Source: Oasisia sp. SBJ-2009
Lineage: Eukaryota; Annelida; Polychaeta; Sabellida; Siboglinidae
NCBI GenBank assembly: GCA_964017155.1
Contig: OZ024857.1
Location: forward strand, 17,965,935 to 18,029,934
Length of the DNA stretch: 64,000 nucleotides
Direction of reading: 5' to 3'
Program-made: the position numbers and the translations under genes
Notes under the pieces: model-generated
What the model was told of the DNA's origin: nothing
The model's database searches: none
What the model saw: the letters and a program-made list of their open reading frames with translations, nothing else
In this document: one piece after another, positions 10,686-24,490 of the stretch
How positions within the stretch are numbered: position 1 is the stretch's first letter
How the letters are laid out: the number at the start of each line of letters is the position of its first letter

Positions 10686-11423
10686 CCCAGCAAACAACGA
10701 CCCGTGATTTCACGTGTTCAGTAAGTGAATTCACGAGTTCAACTGGCTCAATTCACGTGTTTTCGGTACGTGAATTCACGGGATTCTCTCGACAAATTTG
10801 GTGTGTCGACACGTGTTTACTGCTCGTGAAATCACGAGTTTTTCCATTCGTGAAAAACACGTGTTTTCTCCACGTGTATTCACCTGATTGCCGTACGTGA
10901 ATTCACGGGATTCTGTCGACAAATTTGGTGTGTCGACACGTGTTTATTGCTCGTGAAATCACGAGTTTTTCCATTCGTGAAAAACACGTGTTTTCTGCAC
11001 GTGTATTCACCTGATTGCCGTACGTGAATTCACGGGATTCTGTCGACAAATTTGGTGTGTCGACACGTGTTTACTGCTCGTGAAATCACGAGTTTTTCCA
11101 TTCGTGAAAAACACGTGTTTTCTGCACGTGTATTCACCTGATTGCCGTACGTGAATTCACGCGATTCTGTCGACAAATTTGGTGTGTCGACACGTGTTTA
11201 CTGCTCGTGAAATCACGAGTTTTTCCATTCGTGAGAATCACGTGTTTTCTGTACGTGTATTCACCTGATTGTCGTACGTGAATTCACGGGATTCTATGAA
11301 CACATTTGGTGTATCGACACGTGATTACGTCACTAAAATCACGTGTTTCTGTACGTGTATTCACCCGATTGTCGTACGTGAATTCACAGGATTCTATGAA
11401 CACAGTTGGTGTGTAGACACGGT
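10686..11423. repeat. 127-bp satellite made of CACGTG and other palindromes
   Basis: Starts at CCCAGCAAACAACG and runs as about 5.5 units. The landmark TACGTGAATTCACG occurs at 10767, 10894, 11021, 11148 and 11275 (127-bp steps) and at 11375 after a 27-bp deletion. Every unit carries several self-complementary words: CGTGAATTCACG, ACACGTGT, CTCGTGAAATCACGAG and a pair of GTCGAC flanking an 11-base spacer. The arrangement is symmetric enough that open frames appear on both strands; none is credible as a protein. Confidence 0.9.
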
Positions 11424-11489
11424 CCGACGCAGAAGTCAACTGATACCTAGTATAGATTAAGACAGACCAACTCGTTGGACACAACAATT

Positions 11490-11495
11490 TTTATT
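11490..11495 (-). promoter_or_regulatory. Possible polyadenylation signal (AATAAA) for the minus-strand exons
   Basis: AATAAA on the minus strand, 164 bases beyond the stop codon of the putative terminal exon at 11659-11739. It supports that exon but is common by chance in AT-rich DNA. Confidence 0.3.
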
Positions 11496-11658
11496 TAAAG
11501 CAAAGAATAGCTTATAATAGTTAAACATCACGTCCTCAGTGTGCATAGCCAACTAAAATAGTCTACAAATAACTTTAAAACATGCACCTAACAACCAGGC
11601 TGCCATCAACTCTCATCTACACTAACAGTAGGGGAAGTCCAGAAGGGGTGTAGCCATA

Positions 11659-11739
11659 TTATTCGCCGCTCGCATCACTGTCGACAACTACGTCATGGCC
11701 TAGGTCGAGTTCGCCACCACCTTGCAAGTCCGCTGCCAC
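11659..11739 (-). CDS. Putative terminal exon of an unknown gene inside the 4.2-kb transposon
   Basis: On the minus strand a TGTTACTTGCAG acceptor is followed by 26 codons and TAA: VAADLQGGGELDLGHDVVVD then SDASGE. Its phase fits the putative exon at 12139-12230. The composition, acidic and Gly-rich, looks protein-like and is more GC-rich than its surroundings. I do not recognise the family. It could be the end of the transposon's own protein or chance; no further upstream exon was found. Confidence 0.4.
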   Translation of the reverse strand: MAADLQGGGELDLGHDVVVDSDASGE

Positions 11740-12138
11740 CTGCAAGTAACATATACGTTCAAATAATGTATTTAGTCATTTGGGAAACTAAAATTTCTGT
11801 CTGATATGATGAATCATGCATTTCTTTGACATCATGGTCAATACGAATAATTCTAGCCATAAATCGTACCATTTGGTCAACTTTCAATTAATTAATTTTT
11901 AATTAAAATCTGGCGTATGTTCAATTGGGAATTAACACAGCAAGGCTTATTTGTATTTACCCAGAATAAAAAAAGATACACACACATATCCATATACACA
12001 CACGCGCGCGCGCACACACACATACCACTTTTGATATACGATTAAATATGGGTTATTAGCTAAATTTGAGATAGGTATAGCTGAAACATGTATTGAGGAA
12101 TTCATATTATGTCTCTAAAATGTCTATTGTGTATCTAC

Positions 12139-12230
12139 CTTAACGTCTTTCCTTTTTGAATAAGACTTCAGTACTTCTGCTGTGTCTCTGAACAAATCCC
12201 CACTGGCTATGTCGAGCCGTCGGCCGGCTC
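12139..12230 (-). CDS. Putative internal exon of an unknown gene inside the 4.2-kb transposon
   Basis: Minus strand, acceptor TTCTTCTGTTATAG, donor GTAGAT. After two bases completing a split codon it reads AGRRLDIASGDLFRDTAEVL then KSYSKRKDVK, and continues in frame into the exon at 11739-11659. The run KSYSKRK is basic and could be a nuclear signal. No domain is recognised. An upstream exon ending in phase 1 would be needed; a different candidate acceptor (CTCCCCAG) near 12620 gives GFNVLLRELNTHTA and a stop just before AATAAA, possibly an alternative end. All of this is inference. Confidence 0.4.
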
Positions 12231-13594
12231 CTATAACAGAAGAACAAAGTTGCATGACAGATTGGAAGAATCACTTTCAATGTTATGCTAAACACGTAGG
12301 CGTGGTTGAAATGCCCCCCCCCCCCCCCCCAAGCATGCCACTATGTTCAAGTCCCTCGACAGATGTCTTACGCTTTGTATGAAGTTAGCTGAAGTAAGCT
12401 ATAAACTGATTTCGCCGTACCACCGATATGAACAGTGCATACACCTCCTCCACTCGCGACAGAACCCACGAGCTTCAAGAATCACATATAACCACTCTTC
12501 CAACCATTATGTAGAGCCGCTGATCTTGATGAGCATGGCGTGGACATTGAAATAGTTTACACATTTATTTAAGATTTTTTATTTCAGGCTGTGTGAGTGT
12601 TCAGTTCCCTGAGCAACACGTTGAATCCCTGGGGAGAGATTTAGTATGGGGTAAATACGTCACGTGAAGAATGTATCAATACAGAAAACTGTACATACAA
12701 TTTCCATATTAAATGTGCACATACATGGAGATTGTTGCTATCGGTTTTTATTAGTTTTTACAAAACTTATATTTATGTGAATGCTATAACTATTCGATAA
12801 AACTCACAATTGTACATATGATATTTGTAGTATATTTATACCCTATTTTTAATAATTAATTTAATAACATATTCAGAAAATATCACGACTTATTTATTCA
12901 TTTATTTATTTGTATTACCCACTTATTTATTCTTTTATTTGTACCCCATAATTGCTGTAATGGTATTTTATGTATTGCACTCAAGCCCATGTATTTCTAT
13001 TCGCATAATGTTTACTTATGACCTGATCCAGTATCCGTCTATATAAACACACTATGCATACTCACTCGTTATACATGTGTACAGCGTCAGCGACACGAAG
13101 CATCGTTTTGTTTTATTCGTTGTGACGCCATTCAGGATGACCCGGCGTGACTGGCCACGAGCCCTAAATAAAGTTAGGACCTGCAGCACAGCCAGTTTTT
13201 CAAACATCGTTCTCACGATATTCCTGCTTTTCGTACTGGTGCCTGGCTGCACAGTCAGAAAATTTACCTAAACGAAGAGAAGGCAAAACATCATCCATCA
13301 TAATTATCAGGTCCACATATAGCATGTGCGCATTAAAAACAGATTTTACATAAATTATAATTAAATAGCATGCACGTACTACATAATATTATCATCCTCG
13401 CGCGCCTGGCACATATTTTTTGCTACACATTAACCATACACTGTATTTATGTTCTAATTGTAGTTATGTAATCTTTATATTATAGAGAACAACTCCACAC
13501 AATTTCACTGACACATGCTAAAGAGTGTAGAAGATATTGACTAGTGCAATGTGAAGAAAATGATTTATTTTTAACAAGCTGTCGAAAAACGTCT
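12231..13594. other. Right part of the 4.2-kb transposon, no recognised gene
   Basis: AT-rich. It includes a run of 17 C at 12314-12330, TTTATT-rich sequence at 12880-12950 and a TATATAAA at about 13040. Following the latter is a 64-codon frame (13077-13271) with a hydrophobic stretch IVLTIFLLFVLVPGC. I would not call it a gene without transcripts. Confidence 0.4.
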
Positions 13595-13758
13595 AAGTCC
13601 CAAATTTCAACCTGCCGTAACTTGAAAACTAGTTAAGCTAGAACGCTCAAATTATGGATTCTTACTAATCTTACCAAAGGCTCTCACCATACTGATCTAT
13701 TCCAAAATCTAAGAGATGACAGCAACCTCATTGACATTGGTTGCGTTGACACGGAATG

Positions 13759-13995
13759 ACCCTTACATCTAGTCATCTACTTTCCTCCAATCGTTTGCAG
13801 CGGTTGTAATCCTCATTATAACCAAAGCAAATCATCTAGTCGATTTTGCACTGGGTAACTGAAATGTCCATTACTCTGGCATTAGTGAAATTGTATATTG
13901 TAATTAGCTGCAACATTACTTGTGTCTTGTCAGACTTGTGAAGTTACTGGTTGAACGCAACGTTTCATCATCTACTGATCATCGGAGCGATACAT
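13759..13995 (-). pseudogene. LINE remnant, right half of the interrupted fragment
   Basis: Resumes the alignment to 26560-26775 (shared CTAGTCGATTTTGCACTGGG and GTTACTGGTTGAACGC) directly after the transposon's right inverted repeat. It pairs with 8980-9519. No open frame. Confidence 0.55.
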
Positions 13996-14163
13996 TACAT
14001 GATTGATGGAAACAGCCTGACCGAGTCCGCGGGAAACCCACGACAACATTGGCTAATCGAGACATAAATGCCATAATACATACTGGATAGACTAATCTGT
14101 AGGTTTTGCACTGGTACCACATTTGTCCGATTACGACCGTATGATTGGGAATTGGGAATGGCC

Positions 14164-14264
14164 TAGCCTCGGTTACCCAGGCTCCGTGAGGTGGCAGCAC
14201 TTTTAAGCCCTTCAACTTCTCGGCGTAGTTCCGCAGCCGACCGACAGTCGGTTAAGCGAGACTA
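14164..14264. mobile_element. TAGCC MITE, short internally deleted copy
   Basis: Begins TAGCCTCGGTTACCC and ends GGTTAAGCGAGACTA, imperfect inverted ends. Contains CCGTGAGGTGGCAGCAC and the self-complementary ACCGACAGTCGGT. The family's reference copy is at 48610-49205; this one lacks the middle. No matching target duplication here. The surrounding 13996-14163 and 14265-14606 hold nothing else recognisable. Confidence 0.75.
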
Positions 14265-14606
14265 AGTGTAGGCCTAGTTCCTAGCTAATATTTAAAATGT
14301 GGCTTGACGACGGTCGCGATTGCGATCTACGTCATGCCAGTAATCGACACAAAAGAAAAAAATGCCGCAATAAATTACCGGTGTCACGGTAATCGCTGAA
14401 CTTTTTCTGTTCATTTACAGTCTCTCTTCGTATGTGCATCGACCATGGTGCCCAGATAACATATTGCCATTGGCATTGGGGGCGGACCATTGCATGCTGA
14501 TCAACGTTGGAATGGCTGTTTTGTTTTACTGATCAGCATCCTTGTCGAATTGTTGATGTGACTCTTCACATGGGGTTGGAACGTCAAGTCCCCGTCTGTT
14601 ACGACT

Positions 14607-15243
14607 CCTATATGTTGGGCCAACGTTGGCATTTTACGTTGGGCCAACATTGGCAACGTACGTTGGGCCAATGTCATTTTGCTCGTTGGCCCCTCGTTGG
14701 CCCAACATGTTGACCCAACATGTTGACCCAACGTTGGGCCAACGTTGGCAAATTATAATCCAACGTTGGGCCAACGTTGGCAAATTATAATCCAACATTG
14801 GCCCAACGTTGGGCCAATGTTGGCTCAATGTTGGGCCAACATTGGATCAACGTTGGGCCAACGTTGGGTTATGGATGTGCCAACGTTGGCCCAACGTTGG
14901 GTTATGGATGTGCCACTGTTGGCCCAACATTGGCTCAATGTTGGGCCAACGTTGGCTCAATGTTGGGCCAACGTTGGATCAATGTTGGGCCAACGTTGGG
15001 TTATGGATGTACCACCGTTGGCCCAACGTTGGGTTATGGATGTGCCACTGTTGGCCCAACATTGGCTCAATGTTGGGCCAACATTGGCTCAATGTTGGGC
15101 CAACGTTGGCTCAATGTTGGGCCAACGTTGGATCAATGTTGGGCCAACGTTGGGTTATGGATGTACCACCGTTGGCCCAATGTTGGGCTATGGATGTGCC
15201 ACTGTTGGTCCAACATTGGCTCAATGTTGGGTCAACGTTGGCA
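14607..15243. repeat. AACGTTGG satellite array, left
   Basis: Iterated 11-mers of the form TTGGGCCAACG / TTGGCCCAACG, so the array is locally self-complementary (CCAACGTTGG). Phrases such as GGTTATGGATGTGCCA recur inside it. Long open frames in all three forward frames (GQRWANVGPT-like) follow from the 11-base period and lack of stop words, not from coding. Confidence 0.95.
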
Positions 15244-15379
15244 CATCCATCTTTTTTGGTCTTGTATTTAGAAGCTACACGTTTCTTATATAGCACATAT
15301 GCAGGTCTTGGTTTTTTAATAATGGTTTATTAATATGGAACTGCTCATAACATTGATACGGCCACATCACTACACATAA

Positions 15380-16560
<1,181 letters not shown>

Positions 16561-17635
16561 AGATTCACACACACAGATCATTCCATAGACTCATTGCATG
16601 AAGCTGTTGGAAAAATTCTTCCTAAGAGCACTCGATCTTTTTTCTGAGAAGTGGTTGCTGTAGTCTTCACCGAGCTGTTCCTCATCCAGATCCTGTTGCA
16701 ATCCTTGGTGTCATTTCTGCAATTATAATTCAGGATGACAATAACTTTTACAATGAATTATAAAATTATAGAATAGTGTTAATTTTGAATTTACCCTGTA
16801 AAACAATCAACCACATAATAATGTTTACTATAATTCAGATAAGTTGTGTTTACCCCAATGAATGCTGCAGGGCCTACAACTAAACTGGATATTATTAGAA
16901 ACAACTGGAATGTAGGAAAGGTATAATGAAGTCACTGTAATATAATAAATTATTGAAACAGCATGTATAATTTCAAATGCAATGATCATGATACGTCAAG
17001 TACAAAACAAATTAGACAGAAGATGATCTTTGTGATTTAGTACTCAGTGTTACATAAACCTTCCTTCTGACTATATAGTCTTAATAAAAATTAAGTCAAA
17101 GAGTAATAAATTGCAATTACCTGTAGAAGTTGCAAACTGTTAAATCAATGATCTTTTAATCCACACACCAAAGCCAGGAGCTGTCTTCCCTAGCTAAGAC
17201 ACAGCTTGATATGAGGTCTGAAAATTCAAACCCTATACACTTGTATCTACACTGACACTTGTATCTACACTTGACTAGATAACAAGCCAGCAGCTGCCAA
17301 GCAGAAGCCTGAAACAATATACACTGTATACTGCCCAATTTGTTAGGGGTAATTATCCCACTAATTGCTCAACTCCAGGGGTAAAAATGTCCTCCTGGGA
17401 CAACCCACTTGGACAGAGCCAAAACACTCATTTGATGTCAGCAGGGGAGCTTTTAAGCACATCAGACAAGCCCTTGCAATCAAGGATGTTGAAACTAGGC
17501 ACAGGGTAGGGGAAAATAAATAAATAAGGAAGTAACTCTTACCAACTTAGGTAGTGCCACCAACTAAGTGTCAGAAGGGAAAGTCATGCAGTAATAATTT
17601 GCATTAGTCACTGGGTAACATATCTGGATTTTGGT
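16561..17635. other. Spacer of the large inverted repeat, nothing recognised
   Basis: Unique AT-rich sequence without convincing exons or transposon ends. Short open frames show no protein signature. Confidence 0.5.
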
Positions 17636-17799
17636 TCTATTAGAAGTTTACTATTATTTAAACATATACTCCAGATTTCAAGTTACATATTTCGAAATAT
17701 TGAACACAATATTGGTGATCAGCAGTTATAATTAAAAATTTATAATAGAGTCTACAACTTAATTAATCAGTATCTGCATCAACACTTGTAAAAATTATA

Positions 17800-17877
<78 letters not shown>

Positions 17878-18490
17878 ATATTACATATATTTTTATATAT
17901 GACATGTGTCAGTGTAGATACTAATTAATTAATATATATACATAATTATTAGAACTTTTATATATACCCGTATGTAATGTAAGTGGATGTAAGCACCGTA
18001 TCTTCTCTGTTTATTGTTTGCCATGTTTTGACATCTGATAGATATACAATATGTAAAATTTGAAAAATACTCTATTTCATTTCCTCAAAAATACCTTATC
18101 CCTGTGAGACAGTGACAGTGTACATAATAATTGCAACCACATGTCAGAGAATGTATGTGCATAATTATTCTTTAAAAAGAGAGGACTATTTCTTTGAGCA
18201 GATACATGTGTGAGGTTATTAATAGTTAATGGTAAACGTATACTTGATTCCTGTTTGGTAAATTTGGCACAATGTTGGTTTAGGGAGGTTGACCAACTTT
18301 GGTCTGCATAGTTATAAATGGATAACAAAATTAATATAGATAGTGTAGTTCTATTAGAAGTTCACTATTATTTAAACAGACACTCCAGATTTCAAGTTAC
18401 ATATTTCTAAATATTGAGCACAATATTGGTGATCAGCAGTTATAATTATACAGTGTGTGTATATATATATATATTGATAATATATATACA

Positions 18491-18558
<68 letters not shown>

Positions 18559-18960
18559 ATATATATGTGTATGTTAATATTATATATACCAGTATGTAAT
18601 GTAAGTGGATGTAGCACCATATGTTCTCTGTCTATTGTTCGCCATGTTTCGACATCTGTCAGATATTTCAATACAATATGTTAAATTAGAAAAAATACTC
18701 TATTATAATTTCCTCAAAAATACCTTATCCCTGTGAGACAGAGACAGTGTACATAATACTTGCAACCACATGTCAGAGAATATACAATTACTCTTTAAAA
18801 AGAGAGGGCTATTTCTTTGAGTAGATACATGAGTGAGGTTATTAATGGTTAACTGTAAATGTATACTTGATTCCTTTTTGGTAAATTTGGCACAACGTTG
18901 GTTTAGGGTGGTTGACCAACTTTGGTATATAGTTATAAATGGATAACAAAATTAATGTCC
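17636..18960 (+). repeat. Tandem duplication of a ~0.65-kb segment with different microsatellites
   Basis: 17636-18345 and 18348-18960 match closely (shared TTCTATTAGAAGTT, CAATATTGGTGATCAGCAGT, CCTTATCCCTGTGAGACAG). At the same internal point the first copy carries (GT)n at 17802-17874 and the second (AT)n at about 18495-18549. Both copies end with a CACAA(T/C)GTTGG...GACCAACTTTGG phrase related to the neighbouring AACGTTGG arrays. Confidence 0.85.
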
Positions 18961-19397
18961 ATTCCTCAAAACTATATTACATATGTGACACAATTATAGT
19001 GTATGAATAATTGTCGTTATTTGCCAGTGTATATTTGTTAAAGAGCAATATTTTACTTTGATTGACCTAATAAATGCATCCGGTTAATGTAATTGACATA
19101 TTTCATAGTAATTGTACTTTAACTAATAACTATAACATATATATATAACTATATATGTTAATTGCATCATGCTTTATATGAATTTGTTTGGGTAAAAAAT
19201 AGAATTTGGCCAACATATTGCCCCAACGTTGGCCTAATATTGGCACTACGTTGATTTAGGGTTGTTGGCCCAATGTCAGTCCAACGTTGGTTGATATTTG
19301 TGTAAAAAATGTAATTGCATAATTATGTGTATCAGGTCAGTAACTGAACCATCACCGTACCATCGTTATAATATTAAACTCAATTAATTTGTGTCTA
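18961..19397. other. Spacer with sparse AACGTTGG words
   Basis: Contains isolated CCAACGTTGG words at 19200-19290. The following ~100 bp (19292-19395) is repeated directly at 21250-21355 next to the second array, so the word array and this linker travel together. Confidence 0.6.
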
Positions 19398-20395
<998 letters not shown>

Positions 20396-20559
20396 TGACG
20401 GTATCATATGTTATGAGCAGTTCCATATTAATAAACCATTATTTAAAACCAAGACCAGTGTGCTATATAAGAAACGTGTAGCTTCTAAACACAAGACCAA
20501 AAAATATGTTCGTTAAGCCAATTAACGCTGGCCGAACATAAAAACCACATACACATATT

Positions 20560-21245
20560 AAGCTTACGTTGGCCCAACACAACGTTGGCCCAACACAAAA
20601 AACACATACTGCACATAAGAAGCTTATGTTGGCCCAACATTGGGCCAACGTTGGCCCAATACAAAACCAATGTTGGCTGAACGTTGGATTATAATTTGCC
20701 AACGTTGGTCCAACGTTGGTCCAACTAGCAAAATGACGTTGGCCCAACGTATGTTGCCAACGTTGGCCCAATGTAAAATGCCAACGTTGGCCCAACGTAG
20801 GCCCAACATTGGATTATAATTTGCCAATGTTGGCCCAACGTTGGCCCAACATGTTGGGCCAACGTAGGGCCAACGAGCAAAATGACGTTGGCCCAACGTA
20901 GTTTTGCCAACGTTGGCCCAATGTAAAATCCCAACGTTGGCCCAACGTTGGATTATAATTTGCCAACGTTGGCCCAATGTTTGTCCAACATGTTGGGCCA
21001 ACGTAGGGCCAACGAGCAAAATTACGTTGGCCCAACATATGTTGCCAACGTTGGCCCAATGTAAAACGACAACGTTGGCCCAACGTTGGACGTTGGCCCA
21101 ACGTTGGATTGTAATTTGCCAACGTTGGCCCAACGTTTGTCCAACATGTTGGGCCAATGAGCAAAATGACGTTGGCCCAACGTATTTTGCCAATGTTGGC
21201 CCAATGTAAAATGCCAACGTTGGCCCAACGTTGGCCCAACGTTAG
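20560..21245. repeat. AACGTTGG satellite array, right
   Basis: Same self-complementary words as the left array in inverted order, with a longer module of about 145 bp marked by GAGCAAAATGACGTTGGCCC at about 20727, 20874, 21017 and 21160. Confidence 0.95.
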
Positions 21246-21357
21246 CCCAAATTTGTATAACTGAAAATTTAACTGTATAATTATGTGGATTGTGTCATTA
21301 ATTGAACCACCACTGTACCAACATTAATAATATCAAACTCAGTTTATTTGAAATTTA

Positions 21358-21466
21358 TGTTGGCGGTACATCGTTGGCCCAATGTTGGCCCAACGTTGTT
21401 CACCCAACGCCAACATTATGCCAACGGTACCATAGTTGGGCCAACATTGGGCCAACGTAGGCTTGC
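21358..21466. repeat. Isolated AACGTTGG word cluster
   Basis: Further CCAATGTTGG/CCAACGTTG words after the ~100-bp linker, ending at GGCTTGCTATCTGGGA. Probably the outer edge of the composite. Confidence 0.7.
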
Positions 21467-22256
21467 TATCTGGGAATGTAATCAGCCGCAGCCACTCCTG
21501 ACACGCGGGTATAACCATGCAACGACAACCAACGCAGCGGCTGCATCACGAACACAGTAACACTCTAAGCTTCTGAGCCGATCGCCCAGTCTATGCGATA
21601 TATATATATAAATTACTACACTGTTAAATGTTGAAATTAAAACAATTACTAACATTGTGTAGTTTTGAAATAAGATATGCACCAATAGTCCACGGTATAC
21701 TGAGATGAACGATAGCATACGAGCTAACAGCAATAACGTGGTTCGATCCAAGCTGCTGTACATGGCAAGAGTTGACTGGCACATATCTAAAATTGATTAA
21801 AGATTCAAAACTACTATATAAATACGTACGGTTTTTACTGGCATAACTCCCTTCGTGTTTAAACTAATCTCAAAATATACAAATTTATACCACACCGAAA
21901 ATGCCTTCCCATTTCATATGCAGTTGACGAATTCATAACTTTGGCCCACCCAGTGGCATGTATTCCTTAGCAAGAGTTAGGTGTACCGTACATTTGCGCG
22001 AAGTCATTTCAGCCTAATATTATTCCGTTCTTTTCGACTGAGATGCAACCTATTTATTGATTTCCAAACAAGAAGTATCTGTGAATCGTGATTGCAATTA
22101 GCAAGCCATTGTCTTTGACGCCCGGTGTAAGCGCCGACGTGCGAAGCCAGGTCTGGCAGGTGGACCGACTGATAGGTGGAAACGCGACTGATTGATATTG
22201 CCACAAAACAAACAATGCATCGCTCAACATTTACTGTTTAATACTCTTCATAGGTT
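21467..22256. other. Unassigned sequence
   Basis: Starts with a GC-richer stretch around 21480-21600, then AT-rich. Nothing recognised. The only long frames are unsupported. Confidence 0.4.
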
Positions 22257-24490
22257 TTAACAATTAAACACTGGGACTACTTGTGGCACACCAAACGCTA
22301 GTTATACAATAGATTGGCAGGAAACACGACTAATGCATTAATGACGCGCGTAAATCAAAAATTCGCTAGTCACATTTGATCAACTTTGTAAGCCTTTAAG
22401 TTTTCAGCAAGGTAGACTTTAGTATTATTATTATTTAGTAGTATGACTACAGTGTCCCAATGATATAAACATAGAAATAATTGTTAAAATATCGGTAATT
22501 GTGCTAAAATGTAATAAATACGTAAATAATAAAATACAGTTTAAAAGGTCAGTTCTGCGGATTCTGTGTTATTTCTTATTGTACGATAGATATTCCCAAC
22601 TGTCACCATCGTTAGACTACAGAAACTCAAAATATACTAGTAAAAAGTAAACAAAAAGAATTTCGTTATAAATTAAAAGTTAACGAAGTAAATGTACTTG
22701 GCGACACCATATTCGGGAAGAAGAAACCACTCAGTTGACAGCCTACTTGTAACTATGGCTGATAATAATCTGCTATGATACTTATGCAAATACGCGGACA
22801 GAGTTGTCTCGGGAAGGGGGCCGAGTTGTTTTGGGTCGAGCTGTCCGTGGGCCGCGTTGTCTGCCCACCGAACACTGACTGAACTTGAACTGAGACATTT
22901 ATAATACAATTTTAATAATTCCTATTCATTTGACTGGTGTTTATGTATATCCTGAAATGTGGTGACAGGTTGTTGTCAATGGGTTTGCTGCTGCAGGGCG
23001 AGGTATGTGTGCCAGCTGGTCCGTCAGGCGTGACGGGTCAAGGGTATGGGCATAGGGGTTGATATGAATAGTTCCACGTAGCCAGCCGCACAGTCAACGA
23101 AGGGAGTTGCAGGTACAACATTGTGCGGTGAGTTTCAGTCTATCTGTCACTTCAGGATCAGTTTATGGTATAAACCTTAAGCTTCAACAAAAAGATCTGC
23201 TTCGGTTGGTTCAGGTAGATTGATAAATAATAGAAGTTGTAAAACCAACCTGTTGCGAATTACATAACTAGTTGCAACTATGCCAAGATTTAATGTTTTG
23301 TTGTGGTGGTGAATAAGGATTAAAACGTGACCCAGTCATACATTTTGTTGGCCAGTTTCTGGGCAGCCATTTTGGCCTACATATGTGTGATTGGATTCTT
23401 CTTGTTCATGTTGTAGTGGAAACATGGACACTTGAAGAATAACTCCATAGTTGTTCGCAGGATGTCTGGAAACTGTAGCAAATATGTTCTTGTGACATGA
23501 TCAGTGAAAGAAGGAAATTACTACATTCCACTTGAGGACAGTTACATTACTTTATATACATCGGCGGCCATAATTGAATTATTAATTGATCACTAAAACA
23601 GTAAGCATGCACTGCAAAAGTTAGGTAGTCCGCCAATGTTATGTTTTCTCTGCCACTTGCATGTACAGCAGCTAACTAGTGTTGCTGTGTGCAGGTCGAC
23701 GTTTCTATATTTTAGTGCTGCCTCTTTGAAGGCATACACTTGTCTGTAGTAGAACTGTACATCAGCGTTTAATCTTTAGGCCAAGCTGCTTATTACATGT
23801 ACGATGTAGTTATAGGCTGTACGCAATGCGGTTATAATTTTTTTTCTCATAATCTTTGGGTGCAATGCTAGCTAAAACGTTTATATGATGAGAAACCTTA
23901 AATTGTGTTGACACAATTTTGAACATTTGTTGTAGTCTGTGAACAGTTGTGGATAATATATAATTAATTAGTTGAAGATGTATGCAGGCCTATGCGGGGC
24001 ACCACCATTTGCAGCCTTCTTTGTCGGCAGAGCTTACGCCAGACGCCATAAATGTTCAACTATCGCTGAAAAGGATGCTATCAGTTCTAATTAAGCCCGT
24101 TTCAGCGCCAACAAAGCAACCTGTGGTTCTACGCTACGCTACCGTGGGTTACGCGCCATCGTAGTTGCCGTAAATAAGTATCATGTGATGTTTACATCAG
24201 CCAATCACGGGTTCGTCATGGCGGTGCATGGGATTTCCCCCAAAATGTCCGGTCAGGAAAATTTCAGGTCACAGTTACACTTCCTGGTGTGACCCATACG
24301 AATGTAGTATCTTAATAATTGTGTCATTTGAGATTTAGAAAAATAAGGTTTATGTGAAATGAGTACATTATGGCAGGCATATTAGCAGATTCGTCGCTAT
24401 GATTTATCTGCAGTGTAATGACGCGTATTAGGCAGAGTGTAGTGGGCGAAATGATTATTAGCCATTTTTCTTACATGCCCCTGCGGATGC
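22257..24490 (+). repeat. Unclassified 2.2-kb dispersed repeat, copy 1
   Basis: Begins TTAACAATTAAACACTGGGA and runs to about CTTACATGCCCCTG. It matches 29083-31287 at high identity in the same orientation and in part 63243-64000. A minus-strand frame with SVRWADNAAHGQLDPKQLGP and a plus-strand frame with MYAG(L/P)CGAPPFAAF recur in the copies, but the latter is broken here. Copy 1 has 22 bases at 23847-23868 that copy 2 lacks. Neither termini nor known domains identify the family. Confidence 0.75.

Larger units (their letters stand above)
9520..13758. mobile_element. 4.2-kb inverted-repeat DNA transposon with internal satellites
   Basis: Inverted arms at 9520-9687 and 13595-13758 (about 165 bp, ends CATTCCG / CGGAATG; shared core includes AGATCAGTATGGTGAGAGCC) enclose about 3.9 kb. 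The insertion splits a LINE fragment that is continuous at 26091-26790, which confirms the boundaries. Inside, from left, are a 357-bp triplication, a 127-bp CACGTG-rich satellite, two plausible minus-strand exons and an AT-rich right part. No known transposase domain is readable, so superfamily is open. No convincing target duplication was found at the borders. Confidence 0.7.

Noticed and set aside
11284..11487. Paired 63-67 aa frames on opposite strands
   Set aside because: By-product of the palindromic 127-bp satellite.
14745..15333. Long overlapping forward frames (GQRWANVGPT-like, up to 182 aa) and their counterparts at 20463-21239
   Set aside because: They exist in all three frames because an 11-bp stop-free word is iterated. 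No start context, splice signals or non-repetitive sequence.
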